DNA of 64,000 bases, taken from Atlantibacter hermannii (lineage in GTDB: Bacteria > Pseudomonadota > Gammaproteobacteria > Enterobacterales > Enterobacteriaceae). The stretch is taken from the NCBI RefSeq assembly GCF_009907385.1, contig NZ_JAAATR010000112.1, forward strand, positions 1-64,000, given 5' to 3'. A program made the position numbers and the translations under genes. Below the pieces are notes generated by a model. The model had not been told where the DNA came from and ran no database searches. It was given only the letters and a program-made list of their open reading frames with translations. Shown here piece by piece: positions 49,292 to 59,137 of the stretch. How positions within the stretch are numbered: position 1 is the stretch's first letter; each line of letters starts with the position of its first letter.

Positions 49292-49365
49292 AGTATTGTA
49301 CAAACTTCAGCGTCGTGATGCCACGACTGTAAGCGGCATCACAAAAATAAACTTTCGCGGCGTGA

Positions 49366-49797
49366 TTAGCGGGTGCGCGGGCACACTTCGCCTTCACCGA
49401 AGAAGTAAGCGATTTCGCGCTCTGCGGATTCAACAGAATCGGAACCGTGGGTGCCGTTTTCGGTCAGGCTGTCCGCGTAATCTGCGCGCAGGGTGCCTGC
49501 CAGCGCGTTCGCCGGGTTGGTGGCGCCAAGGATTTCACGGTGACGACGCACTGCGTCTTCACCTTCCAGCACGGTCACAACGATCGGGCCGGAGGTCATA
49601 AAGGCCACCAGGCCATCAAAGAACGGTTTGCCCTGATGTTCAGCATAGAAACCGCCTGCTTTTTCGGAAGACAGGTGCAGCATTTTGGTGCCAACAATTT
49701 TCAGGCCTGCTGTTTCAAAACGAGCAAAGATGTTGCCAATAACGTTTTTTGCCACCGCGTTCGGCTTGATGATGGAAAAAGTACGTTCAATAGCCAT
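49366..49797 (-). CDS. ndk: Nucleoside diphosphate kinase Ndk
   Basis: Transfers gamma-phosphates between nucleoside tri- and diphosphates through a phosphohistidine. The 143-residue length is standard. The active-site histidine is in [21 protein letters not shown], and the start is [15 protein letters not shown]. It is transcribed alone, with a terminator toward rlmN and a 161-bp promoter gap from pbpC. Confidence 0.98.
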   Translation of the reverse strand: MAIERTFSIIKPNAVAKNVIGNIFARFETAGLKIVGTKMLHLSSEKAGGFYAEHQGKPFFDGLVAFMTSGPIVVTVLEGEDAVRRHREILGATNPANALAGTLRADYADSLTENGTHGSDSVESAEREIAYFFGEGEVCPRTR

Positions 49798-49958
49798 GAT
49801 AACCTCTGTATGTTGTTCTGTTTACGCCGGAAACCCGGCTTTCGAATTGGCGGCGATTATAATGAGCATCCCGCGTATTGCCTATGGGAATAAGTAACAT
49901 TTTTTTAAAATAGTGCGACAGCTCGCAACACAATGCCATTGCGTCAGCAGGTTGTACA

Positions 49959-52280
49959 CTACTGGACAGTAAAACGGGCCACGGCGGTTTGCCCGAACTC
50001 ATCCATCACCAGCACCTGATAGTCATCGGCTTTATCGATCTCCAGCGTCAACACGTCCCCATGCCCTGATTGCACTTCGCCGTTTAAAAACCACCAGCGC
50101 GGCCCCTCGCCGCCCTGCGTCGTTAACCGCAGCGGTAAACGGCTTTGCCCCGGCACGCGTTTGATAATGCCGCCGTCGCGCACCCCGGTGAGCAGCAGCG
50201 GCGTCGCGCCGTCGCGGGTTAACGGCGGGCACGTCGTCGAGGCGGCAGGCAGACGCGCGGCGCGTCGTTCAGCGACGGGCAGCCAGGGTTCCAGCGGCAG
50301 CGGCCACATAATCAGGGTTTCGGCATGGGCCTCCGGACAATCGGCGGCGACGCGCTGCCCTTTACTGTTCACCCACAGCGGATACTGGGTTCCGGTCATG
50401 CGCTCCTGCCCCTGCGCCAGCAACGTCGGCGGCTGGCTGTCGTCCAACAGCCAGGTCGCCAGGCGGCGGCGACAGTTGCTATCCCCTGCCGGAAGCTGTT
50501 GCCCGCCGGGCCAGCAAATAGTCCCTGCAGTGACCGACGCCGGGCGCGGATCGACAGGTAATCGGGCTTGCTGTAATGCGGAACTGGCCTGTACCAGATT
50601 ATTCACCTGATTCAGCAGCGGCACCGCGCTGGCGAAGCCTGATTGCCCCGGCACCGGCGTACCGTCCGGTCGACCTGTCCAGACGCCAATGATATAGCGC
50701 GGGCTCATACCCACCGCCCAGGCATCGCGATAGCCATAGCTGGTGCCGGTTTTCCAGCCGAACGGCACAACCAGCGGCAGCGCGCTGTCGGGCAGCGGCT
50801 GGGCCTCGCCCGCCAGAATACGGCGGATAATCCATGCCGCACCCGGCGACATCAGCGGGCGATCTTCAAGCGCATCATTCGGCGTTAATCGCAGCTGCGC
50901 CGCCCTGCCCTGACGCATAAAGGCGCTGTAGGCGGCGACGATGTCGTATAAGCGCGCCCCGGCGCCGCCGAGGATAATCGACAGGTTCGGCTCCGCGCCC
51001 CCGGGCAAGGTTAAGGTCAGACCCACGTTGCGCAATTTCGCGGCGAAACGCTTCGGGCCATAGGCCTCCAGCACCTGCACCGCCGGGAGATTCAGCGAAC
51101 GCACCAGCGCGTCGCTCATGCTGACCGGGCCGTTAAAGCCGCTGTCAAAGTTGCCGGGACGATAATCCCCAAACCGGCGCGGCACGTCCTGCAACAGCGA
51201 GGCGGGATGGATCAGCGCCTCGTCCAGCGCCAGTCCGTAGACAAAAGGTTTAAGCACCGATCCCGGCGAGCGGCTGGCAAGCACCATATCCACATGCCCG
51301 AAGCGGTTCACATCGGCGATATCCGCTGAACCCACCCAGCCGCGCACCTTCATGGTGCTGGCATCCACCACCAGGATCGCCAGCGAGCCGCGCGGCGGCA
51401 GGCGGGGTTTCCAGTTCAACGCCAGTTCTTCCAGCTGGCGCTGAAGGCCCGCGTCTAAGGTGGTAACGATTTTAGTCTCGCGGCTGCGCGCCGCCAGATA
51501 GCGCGCCAGCAGGGGCGCAAGCTGTGGCATCTGGCGCGGCGCCAGCCAGACCGGCTCTTCCAGCGCTTCTGTTACCTCTTTTTGCGGCCAGACATGATAC
51601 TGCGCCAGACGGCGCAGCACTTTATCGCGCGATGCCTGGGCGCGTTCGGGCCAGCGGTCAGGACGCAGGCGGCTCGGCGCTTGCGGGAGCACCGCCAGTA
51701 ACGCCGCTTCGGCAGGCGTCAGCGAGGCGGGTGATTTACCGAAGTAAGCCCAGCTTGCTGCGCCAACGCCCTGAAGCGTGCCGCCGAACGGCGCGCGGTT
51801 GAGATAGAGCGTGAGAATTTCGCGTTTCGACAGGTGCCATTCCAGCTGCATGGCGCGCCACACCTGACGCGTTTTACCCAGAAAGGTGCGGGGATGCGGC
51901 TCAATCAGCCGGGCGACCTGCATGGTGAGCGTACTGCCGCCGGACACCACGCGTCCGGCGGTGACGCCCTGCCAGGCGGCGCGCGCAACAGAAAACGGAT
52001 TGATACCCGGATGCTTCCAGAACCAGCGATCCTCATAGTGGATCAGCGCATCCAGATAGCGGGGGGAAACATCTTCGATTGTGACGGGATAGCGCCAGAT
52101 GCCTTCATCATCGGCAAAGCGCCACAGCGGCGTGCCCGCTTCGGTTACCACCACCCGGGCGGGGTTCACCTCTTTGAGCGGCAGCGGCCAAATGCGGTCC
52201 GCCGCCCACAGCGCCAGCGCGAATAACAGTAATGCGCCTGCAATCACGCAGGCGCATTTTTTTAGTTTTGAGACGATCAC
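49959..52280 (-). CDS. pbpC: Penicillin-binding protein 1C PbpC
   Basis: A bifunctional class A penicillin-binding protein of the inner membrane with a short cytoplasmic N-terminus and a transmembrane helix (VIAGALLLFALALWAADRI). Next comes the glycosyltransferase domain (EDRWFWKHPGINP, GGSTLTMQVARLIEP), then the transpeptidase domain with SPGSVLKPF (SxxK), the SxN-type segment and KTGTSYGYRDAW (KTG), and finally the BiPBP C-terminal domain. It starts with GTG, 10 nt after yfhM, its usual partner; the pair is thought to repair cell-wall damage. Confidence 0.97.
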   Translation of the reverse strand: MIVSKLKKCACVIAGALLLFALALWAADRIWPLPLKEVNPARVVVTEAGTPLWRFADDEGIWRYPVTIEDVSPRYLDALIHYEDRWFWKHPGINPFSVARAAWQGVTAGRVVSGGSTLTMQVARLIEPHPRTFLGKTRQVWRAMQLEWHLSKREILTLYLNRAPFGGTLQGVGAASWAYFGKSPASLTPAEAALLAVLPQAPSRLRPDRWPERAQASRDKVLRRLAQYHVWPQKEVTEALEEPVWLAPRQMPQLAPLLARYLAARSRETKIVTTLDAGLQRQLEELALNWKPRLPPRGSLAILVVDASTMKVRGWVGSADIADVNRFGHVDMVLASRSPGSVLKPFVYGLALDEALIHPASLLQDVPRRFGDYRPGNFDSGFNGPVSMSDALVRSLNLPAVQVLEAYGPKRFAAKLRNVGLTLTLPGGAEPNLSIILGGAGARLYDIVAAYSAFMRQGRAAQLRLTPNDALEDRPLMSPGAAWIIRRILAGEAQPLPDSALPLVVPFGWKTGTSYGYRDAWAVGMSPRYIIGVWTGRPDGTPVPGQSGFASAVPLLNQVNNLVQASSALQQARLPVDPRPASVTAGTICWPGGQQLPAGDSNCRRRLATWLLDDSQPPTLLAQGQERMTGTQYPLWVNSKGQRVAADCPEAHAETLIMWPLPLEPWLPVAERRAARLPAASTTCPPLTRDGATPLLLTGVRDGGIIKRVPGQSRLPLRLTTQGGEGPRWWFLNGEVQSGHGDVLTLEIDKADDYQVLVMDEFGQTAVARFTVQ

Positions 52281-52290
52281 AAAAGCTTGC

Positions 52291-55200
52291 TCACGGTGCG
52301 ATGGTTAACGTCCCTGCACTTCTGCCGGTCGCTCGCCATGCGGGCACGTACATCGATTCTACCTGCGGCACCGGCACCGTGTATTTACCCGGCGTCACCG
52401 CGCGCGCCAGATAGACCAGCGTGGCGTGTTCGCCTTCGTTCACCGGCAGCGCCGCGACAAAGCGGTCATCGCGGAACTCCACATGCTGAATATCCTGCTG
52501 CTGCATCCGGCTCACCAGATCGCTGACCGCGCCGCCGGTTTCACCCAGACTGGCGCTGGCGTTAGCCAGATTCTGGTTTTCCAGCTCCAGGCCCGCAGGC
52601 AGCAGATCCACTACCAGCGCGTCCGGCACGGTTTTGCTGGCATAGACATCCAGCCACACCAGCACCAGTTCGCCGCTGCGCAGATTATCGAGCGATTTGG
52701 TGGTGCCATCGCTGGCAATGAAGTGACGTTCAATTCTCAGCACCTTGCCGGATTGCTGGGGCGCGCTTTGCGGATAGCCCACGCTGTCGAGCCGCACCCA
52801 CACCGGGCTGTCGCTGGTGTTGGTCAGATGCAGCGCCGCGAGTTTATCGGCATTCAGAGTAAACGCCTGGGCTTTATCACCCTGCAACGGTTCGCCGGAC
52901 AGCGAGCTTTGCACCTGCCAGGCGGCGGGCTGGTTTTGCCAGCTGCGACCAGCCAGGAACAGCGCATTGCTCTCCTGCGTCGATAACCAGCGCTGGCCGT
53001 AAGCCTGATCGGACAGGGTTTGCAGTAATCCCGCCTGCTGCTGCGCCATCAGTTGGTTCTCTTCCAGCAGGTTGAGCACCAGCGCGCTGTCGCGTAACTC
53101 GCTGCCGTAGTCGCCAATCCACTGAGCGCGGTCGTTACGCGGTGTCGCCAGACCCGCGTTAATCGCTTCACGGGAACGGGACGCGTCGCCCATCAACTTC
53201 AACGCCACGCCAAGCTGTACCAGCGGCAGGCCGGAACTGGCGGCGTTATGTTTGTTCCACAGTTCGCGCAGTGCCCCGAGCGGCGCTTTTTGCTGCCGCG
53301 CCAGCACCAGCCCTGCATAGGCCTGCACCGCGAACTTGCTGGCGGCGCTGTTATCACTGTAACGCAGCGCCATCAGGCTCGGATCCTGCAAATAGCGCAG
53401 CAGGCGGTTGTTGGCGCGCTCCAGCGCATCCGCTGGCACGCTATAACCCTGCTCGGTTGCCCGCATCAGGAAATCGGTGACATAAGCCGTACCCCAGTAC
53501 TCTTCCGGACCGGTTTTATCCCACAGGCTGAACCCACCGTCCTCACGCTGCATTTCCAGCAGGCGGGCGATGCCGACATCAATCGCCGTGCGGCGCTGCT
53601 CGTCGCTTTCGCCCTTGATGCCCAGCGCGTTAAGCTGCGCCGCGCTGGTGTACAGCGACGGGAACAGACCGCTGGTGGTTTGCTCCAGGCAACCGTAAGG
53701 ATAGGCTTTCAGCTCGCTGATATAGCGCGCCAGGTTAAGCGGCGGACGGCCGCTCAGCAGCAGACGTCCTTCCAGCGTACCCGGTGAGAAGCCGTCGATA
53801 TGCGACGCCGGAACCTGCCAGCTTTCGCCCGGGTTAAGCATCACCCCGCTGTTAACAGTTTGCGACGGGAACGCCGGACGCACGCCGATTTTCCACTGTT
53901 TTTGCGACGGCGCGAAGGTTTCCCCCGGCACGTTCAGGCCGCTGATTTGGGCGTTGATTTCGCCATCGCCGAAGCCTTCAAGGGCGCGCACCGGAATAAA
54001 CAGCGTTTTACGCGCCCCGGCGTTGAGGCTGACTTTCAGCTCGGGGGTGTCCAGCAGCGAAACCAGCCCGCTGGCAGAGAGGGAAACGGTGAGGTTTTGC
54101 GGCGTATCGGTCAGGTTGCTGACGTCCAGCGCCAGCCGCGATTCATCGCCGCCCGCCAGGAAGCGCGGCATGCTGATGTCGGCAATCAGCGGCGCGGCGA
54201 CGAGAGTTTTTGCCTCGCTGCTGCCAAAGCTGTCCGCCGTCCAGGCCTGGGCCATCACCCGCAGTTCACCGTTGAAATCACCAATCGGCAACTGAACCGT
54301 ACCTTCACCTTTATCGTTAAGCACTACCGGCTGCGCCTGTTGCGCCACGATGGTCACGTGGTTAACCGGCGGTTTGCCGCCGCGATTCAGTTCATCGCCG
54401 TCGCCGCCAAAACGCAGCGCCGCCAGCCGTCCCTGCCCTTCAATCACCTGGCCGTAGATATCGTAGATATCCGCGCCATACGCTTTTTTGCCGAAAAACG
54501 CCTCCCACGGATCCGGGGTACGGTAATCGGTGATATTCAGCACCCCGCTGTCCACGGCGGAAACCAGCACGTTAACCTGCGCCGGGATATTGCCCTGCGC
54601 ATCAGGTTTCACCTTCAGCTTCACGTCCAGATTGCGGTCCGGGCGCATTTTTGCCGGGGCATCCAGCGTCACCGCCAGACGACGGTTTTCATCACCCAAC
54701 GGCAGATGCAAAATACCGACGGCGCGTTTCGGGGTCGCGGATTTGGACTTGTCGCCGGGGCGGATCACCAGCGTGCTGACGTAGAGATCGTGGCGATGCC
54801 ATTTTTTATCCACCGGAATGTCGAGGTCCATGCCGCCTTCCGGCACGTCGATAGCCTGCCACCACAGCGGGCCGTCGCTGGATTCAATCATTGCGTAGCC
54901 TTTACCGGCGGCAGGCGCGGCGATATGCAGTTTGATGGTGTCGCCAGGCTTGTAGGACGGTTTATCCAGCTTCAGCGTCACGCGATCCGGGCGCGGCGAG
55001 CCGCTGCCGTCGCTGTTGTCCTGCCAGCTGTAGCCTGCCCAGAAGCGGATGCTACTGACGGTGTCATTCGGCGCTTTCACCTCCAGGCGATAAGAGCCCC
55101 AGTCCACCGGAAAACTCACTTTGCCGGTTTCACCTGCAGCCAGATTCAGCGACTGTTCGCCTTCCACCAGATCTTTTTGATCGAACTGGGACTGCCAGCC

Positions 55201-57255
55201 GTCGCCTTCCGACCAGTTCCAGAAATAGTCGCGGCGCTCGCGGATTAACCGCACCTGCAAATCATTCACCGCCAGCTTCTGGCCCTGGGCATCGGCATAG
55301 ACGATGTCGAACCCGGCCTGGCTGCCTTCATCCACCATCGGCTGATTCACCGTGGTGTCGCTGCGATAGTCGTACACGGCTTTAGCGGCAAACTGCGGAC
55401 GGATGCCCGGCAGACTGGCGGCAGGCCATACCGGCTGTTCGGCGCGACGGGTAATCGGGCGTCCGCCGGACTCCAGCAGGCTGGCCTGCAAAATCACTTT
55501 CAACGGCGAGCGCGCATCCTGCCACTGGCTGTCGAGCGTCACCTCGTTATGCCCTTGTTCATCCAGGGTCAACTGTACTTCATCCAGGCTACGGCTGAGG
55601 TTTTCTTCGGCGATATCGCCGAATTCAAAACCCGGCAGCGTGGCGACCGCTTCGCGCAGCGGACGCAGGAAAATCTGGCCCTGTAACGCATTGCCGGACG
55701 CCGGCGCGCCGTAGAGATAGTGGCCTTCCACCGGGATATTAAGCGGATCTTTCGGGGAAATCGGCGTTTTCTGCGGCGTTAAGGTTAGCGCCATACGCTC
55801 CGGCATAAAATCTTCGACCTGGAAACGCCAGCCGCGCGGCTGGTTATCGCCGAGATGGGCGACCACTGACCAGTTGCCCGTGGCGGCGGTCTGGGCCAGC
55901 GGCCAGCTAAACTGGTACAGCCCGTTGCGCGATTGCACCACCTGGGTCCGCGCCACCTGGCCGTCGGGTTTTACCACTTCCAGCTTGATCGGCTGGTCAT
56001 CAACCGGTTTACCGTCGCCGTCGCGCAGCAGACCGTTGAAGATCACCGTTTCGCCCGGGCGATACAGATCGCGCGGGCCGAACATAAAGAACTGTCGCGC
56101 ATACCCTGCTTCGCCGACGATATCGAACTCAGAGAGATCCAGCGCCGGGAGTTTGAGATCCAGCAGCGTGGTCTGTTCGCCGTTACGCGCCAGCACCAGC
56201 GCGGCGTCTTTCGGCGTCTCCAGCGTCGCATGGCCGTCGCCGTCGGTTTTCGCCTGCGCCAGGGTCTGGCCTTTCTCGCTCAGCAACTGAATGTCGACGC
56301 TGCCCTGGGGTGCGCCGTTTTCCAGGCTCTGGGTGAAGATGTCGAGACGGTTATGGAAGCGATGCAGCGACACGCCGACATCGCTTAACGTAAACAACGT
56401 GGCGGCATTGCTGTAGTTGTAACGCCCGGCCTGATTCATCACGGCGAGATAGACGCCAGGCTGCTGGAGCGGTTTGATGTCCCCCAGCGGCAGCAGCAGT
56501 TTTTCACGCGTATTGCGTGCCGGGTTCAGGTCGAAACGGCCGGTATACACCAGGTCCGCCAGTTGCAGCAGTTTGTCTGATTCCCAGTTGGTCAGCGAAT
56601 TACGGTACTCCCACTGGCTGACGAACGAGGCAAGCGATTCTGGCTTAATGCGGAAGAAATTCACGTCCACGTTATCGATATTCAGCGCCATCACCGGCAG
56701 GCCCTGCACCACTTTGGTGGGCAGCAGCGAGCCCCGGCTGGCGAAACCGACGCTCGGTTCGATATCGCGGGTTTCAAGGGTCTTTTCCCAGTTGATGCCG
56801 AAAGTGGCTTCATTGAGCGCTTTCAGCTCGCTGTCCACGCTTACCAGCAGGGTGCGGCTCGGCTCCAGATGGCGCATCCGCAGTTCTTTCAGATTAGGGG
56901 CCAGCTCCCAGGCGCCATCCACTTTGCCGTTCTTTTTATCCACCAGATGCACGGTGCGGGAGAAATCCTGGTTGGGATCGAGAGGAACCGAAAACGTCAG
57001 CACCAGCGTCGCCGCGCCGTCCAGCTGGACTTCGGAGGCGTCAATCAGCGTTAACGGTTTCCCGGCGCTTTGCCCGGCAAGCTGGGCCAGTTTCGCGCTG
57101 TCGGGTTTGGCGGCGACGGTGGTTGCGGCCTGCGATTGTTGAGCGGGCGCGGGCTCAGGCTCGCTTGCCTTTTCACCCGGTTTATCATCGCAACCTGCCA
57201 TTGCCAGCATGGCTAATAAGGCTGCCGCAAGCGCGGCGTGGCGTGCTCGTATCAT
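52291..57255 (-). CDS. yfhM: Bacterial alpha-2-macroglobulin YfhM
   Basis: A large periplasmic lipoprotein that traps foreign proteases by a conformational change. The 1654 residues start with a lipoprotein signal (HAALAAALLAMLAMAGC, lipobox AMAGC), followed by a chain of macroglobulin-like beta domains, a bait region, and the thioester motif GCLEQ (in AYPYGCLEQTTSG), so the covalent trapping type is retained. The start at 57255 is chosen because the signal peptide begins there; the frame is open 30 codons upstream. It is transcribed toward pbpC. Confidence 0.96.
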   Translation of the reverse strand: MIRARHAALAAALLAMLAMAGCDDKPGEKASEPEPAPAQQSQAATTVAAKPDSAKLAQLAGQSAGKPLTLIDASEVQLDGAATLVLTFSVPLDPNQDFSRTVHLVDKKNGKVDGAWELAPNLKELRMRHLEPSRTLLVSVDSELKALNEATFGINWEKTLETRDIEPSVGFASRGSLLPTKVVQGLPVMALNIDNVDVNFFRIKPESLASFVSQWEYRNSLTNWESDKLLQLADLVYTGRFDLNPARNTREKLLLPLGDIKPLQQPGVYLAVMNQAGRYNYSNAATLFTLSDVGVSLHRFHNRLDIFTQSLENGAPQGSVDIQLLSEKGQTLAQAKTDGDGHATLETPKDAALVLARNGEQTTLLDLKLPALDLSEFDIVGEAGYARQFFMFGPRDLYRPGETVIFNGLLRDGDGKPVDDQPIKLEVVKPDGQVARTQVVQSRNGLYQFSWPLAQTAATGNWSVVAHLGDNQPRGWRFQVEDFMPERMALTLTPQKTPISPKDPLNIPVEGHYLYGAPASGNALQGQIFLRPLREAVATLPGFEFGDIAEENLSRSLDEVQLTLDEQGHNEVTLDSQWQDARSPLKVILQASLLESGGRPITRRAEQPVWPAASLPGIRPQFAAKAVYDYRSDTTVNQPMVDEGSQAGFDIVYADAQGQKLAVNDLQVRLIRERRDYFWNWSEGDGWQSQFDQKDLVEGEQSLNLAAGETGKVSFPVDWGSYRLEVKAPNDTVSSIRFWAGYSWQDNSDGSGSPRPDRVTLKLDKPSYKPGDTIKLHIAAPAAGKGYAMIESSDGPLWWQAIDVPEGGMDLDIPVDKKWHRHDLYVSTLVIRPGDKSKSATPKRAVGILHLPLGDENRRLAVTLDAPAKMRPDRNLDVKLKVKPDAQGNIPAQVNVLVSAVDSGVLNITDYRTPDPWEAFFGKKAYGADIYDIYGQVIEGQGRLAALRFGGDGDELNRGGKPPVNHVTIVAQQAQPVVLNDKGEGTVQLPIGDFNGELRVMAQAWTADSFGSSEAKTLVAAPLIADISMPRFLAGGDESRLALDVSNLTDTPQNLTVSLSASGLVSLLDTPELKVSLNAGARKTLFIPVRALEGFGDGEINAQISGLNVPGETFAPSQKQWKIGVRPAFPSQTVNSGVMLNPGESWQVPASHIDGFSPGTLEGRLLLSGRPPLNLARYISELKAYPYGCLEQTTSGLFPSLYTSAAQLNALGIKGESDEQRRTAIDVGIARLLEMQREDGGFSLWDKTGPEEYWGTAYVTDFLMRATEQGYSVPADALERANNRLLRYLQDPSLMALRYSDNSAASKFAVQAYAGLVLARQQKAPLGALRELWNKHNAASSGLPLVQLGVALKLMGDASRSREAINAGLATPRNDRAQWIGDYGSELRDSALVLNLLEENQLMAQQQAGLLQTLSDQAYGQRWLSTQESNALFLAGRSWQNQPAAWQVQSSLSGEPLQGDKAQAFTLNADKLAALHLTNTSDSPVWVRLDSVGYPQSAPQQSGKVLRIERHFIASDGTTKSLDNLRSGELVLVWLDVYASKTVPDALVVDLLPAGLELENQNLANASASLGETGGAVSDLVSRMQQQDIQHVEFRDDRFVAALPVNEGEHATLVYLARAVTPGKYTVPVPQVESMYVPAWRATGRSAGTLTIAP

Positions 57256-57475
57256 TCTCGAATCCCTGGCCTTTCGGCCTTCCTGTTGTGAGGAAGCAAG
57301 TATTATGCGTTCGCGGCGTGAATACAAAGCAAGAATGTCGACCACGTAGCAAACGGCAGATTTTCAGAATTATAGTGCTATTACGGGACTCGTATCGCGA
57401 CTTGAGAGGTGGCCGCTTGTGACACACACTAAAAACACCGACAATTTGCCCTCTCAGCACTGACACGGAGGCTCC

Positions 57476-58321
57476 ATGTCCACCTCTTTTTTTGTTGCGG
57501 GCGACTGGCTCGCTGAGCACCTTTCCGATCCAGAAATTCAAATTCTTGATGCGCGCATGGCCCCTCCCGGCCAGCAGCAGCGCGACGTGGCGGGCGAATA
57601 CCGCGCGGAGCATCTGCCCGGCGCGCTGTTTTTTGATATCGAAGCGCTGTCCGATCGCACCAGCCCCTTGCCGCACATGATGCCGCGCCCGGAAGCGTTC
57701 GCGGTGGCGATGCGTGAGCTGGGCGTCAGCAGCGATAAACATCTGGTGGTGTATGACGAGGGCGATTTATTCTCCGCGCCGCGCGCGTGGTGGATGCTGC
57801 GCAGTTTCGGCGTGGAAAACGTGTCGATACTGGCGGGCGGGCTGGATCGCTGGCAGCAGGAAGGGCGTCCGGTGGAATCGGGCGACGTCGCCCATGAGGA
57901 AGGGGAATTTGAAGCCAGACTCAATCCTGAAGCAGTGAAACGCCTGACCGACGTGCTGCTGGCGAGCCACGAGGGCAGCGCGCAGATTATCGATGCCCGT
58001 CCGGCAGCGCGTTTTCATGGCGAAGCGGATGAACCGCGCCCTGGCCTCAAGCGCGGACATATCCCCGGCGCATTAAATGTGCCCTGGGGCGAAGTGGTGC
58101 ACAACGGCGAGCTCAAAGACCCGGCTACGTTGCACGATATCTTCTTCCAGCGCGGCGTGGATTTTGAGCGGCCGATCATCGCCAGCTGCGGGTCCGGCGT
58201 GACGGCGGCGGTGCTGGTGCTGGCGCTCGCCACCCTGGATGTCAACGGCGTGGCGCTGTATGACGGGGCGTGGAGCGAATGGGGGGCGCGCCAGGATTTA
58301 CCTGTCGAACCTGCGCAATAA
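57476..58321 (+). CDS. sseA: 3-mercaptopyruvate sulfurtransferase SseA
   Basis: Transfers sulfur from 3-mercaptopyruvate to thiols or cyanide and generates hydrogen sulfide. Two rhodanese domains are present: the first without catalytic cysteine, the second with IIASCGSGVTAAV, whose CG[S]GVTA loop marks the mercaptopyruvate type in contrast to thiosulfate rhodaneses. The 281-residue length equals E. coli. It is divergent from yfhM and convergent with sseB over a short terminator. Confidence 0.97.
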   Translation: MSTSFFVAGDWLAEHLSDPEIQILDARMAPPGQQQRDVAGEYRAEHLPGALFFDIEALSDRTSPLPHMMPRPEAFAVAMRELGVSSDKHLVVYDEGDLFSAPRAWWMLRSFGVENVSILAGGLDRWQQEGRPVESGDVAHEEGEFEARLNPEAVKRLTDVLLASHEGSAQIIDARPAARFHGEADEPRPGLKRGHIPGALNVPWGEVVHNGELKDPATLHDIFFQRGVDFERPIIASCGSGVTAAVLVLALATLDVNGVALYDGAWSEWGARQDLPVEPAQ

Positions 58322-58326
58322 CAACA

Positions 58327-58346
58327 AGGGCCGCAAACGCGGCCCT
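58327..58346. terminator. Terminator between sseA and sseB
   Basis: The perfect 8-bp stem AGGGCCGC / GCGGCCCT with an AAAC loop lies between convergent genes. Confidence 0.75.
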
Positions 58347-58350
58347 GCAT

Positions 58351-59130
58351 TCAGATAATGCGATTGGTTTTGAAATCGCGCAGGAAACTTCCCCAGCGGC
58401 GTTCATAGAAGGGCGTGACGTGGGCCATAATAAAATGGCTGACGCCCTTCTCCCCTTCCGTGACCAGACAAATATCAATCGGTTCATCTCCTGGCAACGT
58501 ATCGGTGGCAACGCTGCCCGCCGCCTGCACAATGGCGTCGATATCCCCGATGGCTTCAATGCCGATCAGCAGATTAGGCTCAGCGTCCGCGCGCTCTTTG
58601 ATCGAGCACAGCCAGGCGCGCTTGACCGTTTTCAGGGTTTTGAACAGCGTGGTCAGGGAGTCGACCATCTGTGCGGGCGGTTCGGCCACTTCAGAGAGCA
58701 GCAGCGTCTGGCCGCCCTCAATCACTTCCTGAGTGCTGAGCGGGTTGCCTTCATCGCCGATCAGATGGCTGATTTCACGCGGGGTGAACTCTTTACCGGT
58801 AGGTAATTTGGCATTCAGAAACAGCGTCTCGCCCAGCGTCATCTCGAACAGGGTGCGCACCGGCATGACGACGAATGCCTGCTCTTCTTCCCCCATCGCC
58901 TGCTGCAATGCTTCCAGCGAGGAGAAAAACGGGATCACCGAGGTGCCGTCGTCTTTTTCCCAGTGCTGTAAATCCAGCGCGCTGTCTGCGTCCACGGCAT
59001 CACCGCTGGCGGAAGCGCCGGGCACCCATACGGTAGACTCCAGCAAGGTGCGGAAAAACGCCGGGCGGTGCGCCGGTTCAGTGGCGGCCTTCTCCAGCAG
59101 GGTTTCTAACTCATTTTTAGTTTCAGACAT
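58351..59130 (-). CDS. sseB: Enhanced serine sensitivity protein SseB
   Basis: A 259-residue cytosolic protein of the SseB family (two related domains, about residues 10-120 and 130-255), the homologue of E. coli SseB, where overexpression increases serine sensitivity. No enzymatic motif is visible and the molecular role is unknown. It is unrelated to the Salmonella type III effector chaperone of the same name. It follows pepB by 7 nt and is probably co-transcribed. Confidence 0.93.
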   Translation of the reverse strand: MSETKNELETLLEKAATEPAHRPAFFRTLLESTVWVPGASASGDAVDADSALDLQHWEKDDGTSVIPFFSSLEALQQAMGEEEQAFVVMPVRTLFEMTLGETLFLNAKLPTGKEFTPREISHLIGDEGNPLSTQEVIEGGQTLLLSEVAEPPAQMVDSLTTLFKTLKTVKRAWLCSIKERADAEPNLLIGIEAIGDIDAIVQAAGSVATDTLPGDEPIDICLVTEGEKGVSHFIMAHVTPFYERRWGSFLRDFKTNRII

Positions 59131-59137
59131 AACGCTC

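Noticed and set aside
53800-55248. 482-codon plus-strand open frame inside yfhM
   Set aside because: Antisense shadow of a GC-rich, well-conserved coding sequence; composition (rich in H, R, Q) and lack of a ribosome-binding site argue against a gene.
57476-59130. SseA/SseB as type III secretion proteins
   Set aside because: Sequences are mercaptopyruvate sulfurtransferase and the serine sensitivity protein; the names only coincide with the Salmonella pathogenicity island genes.
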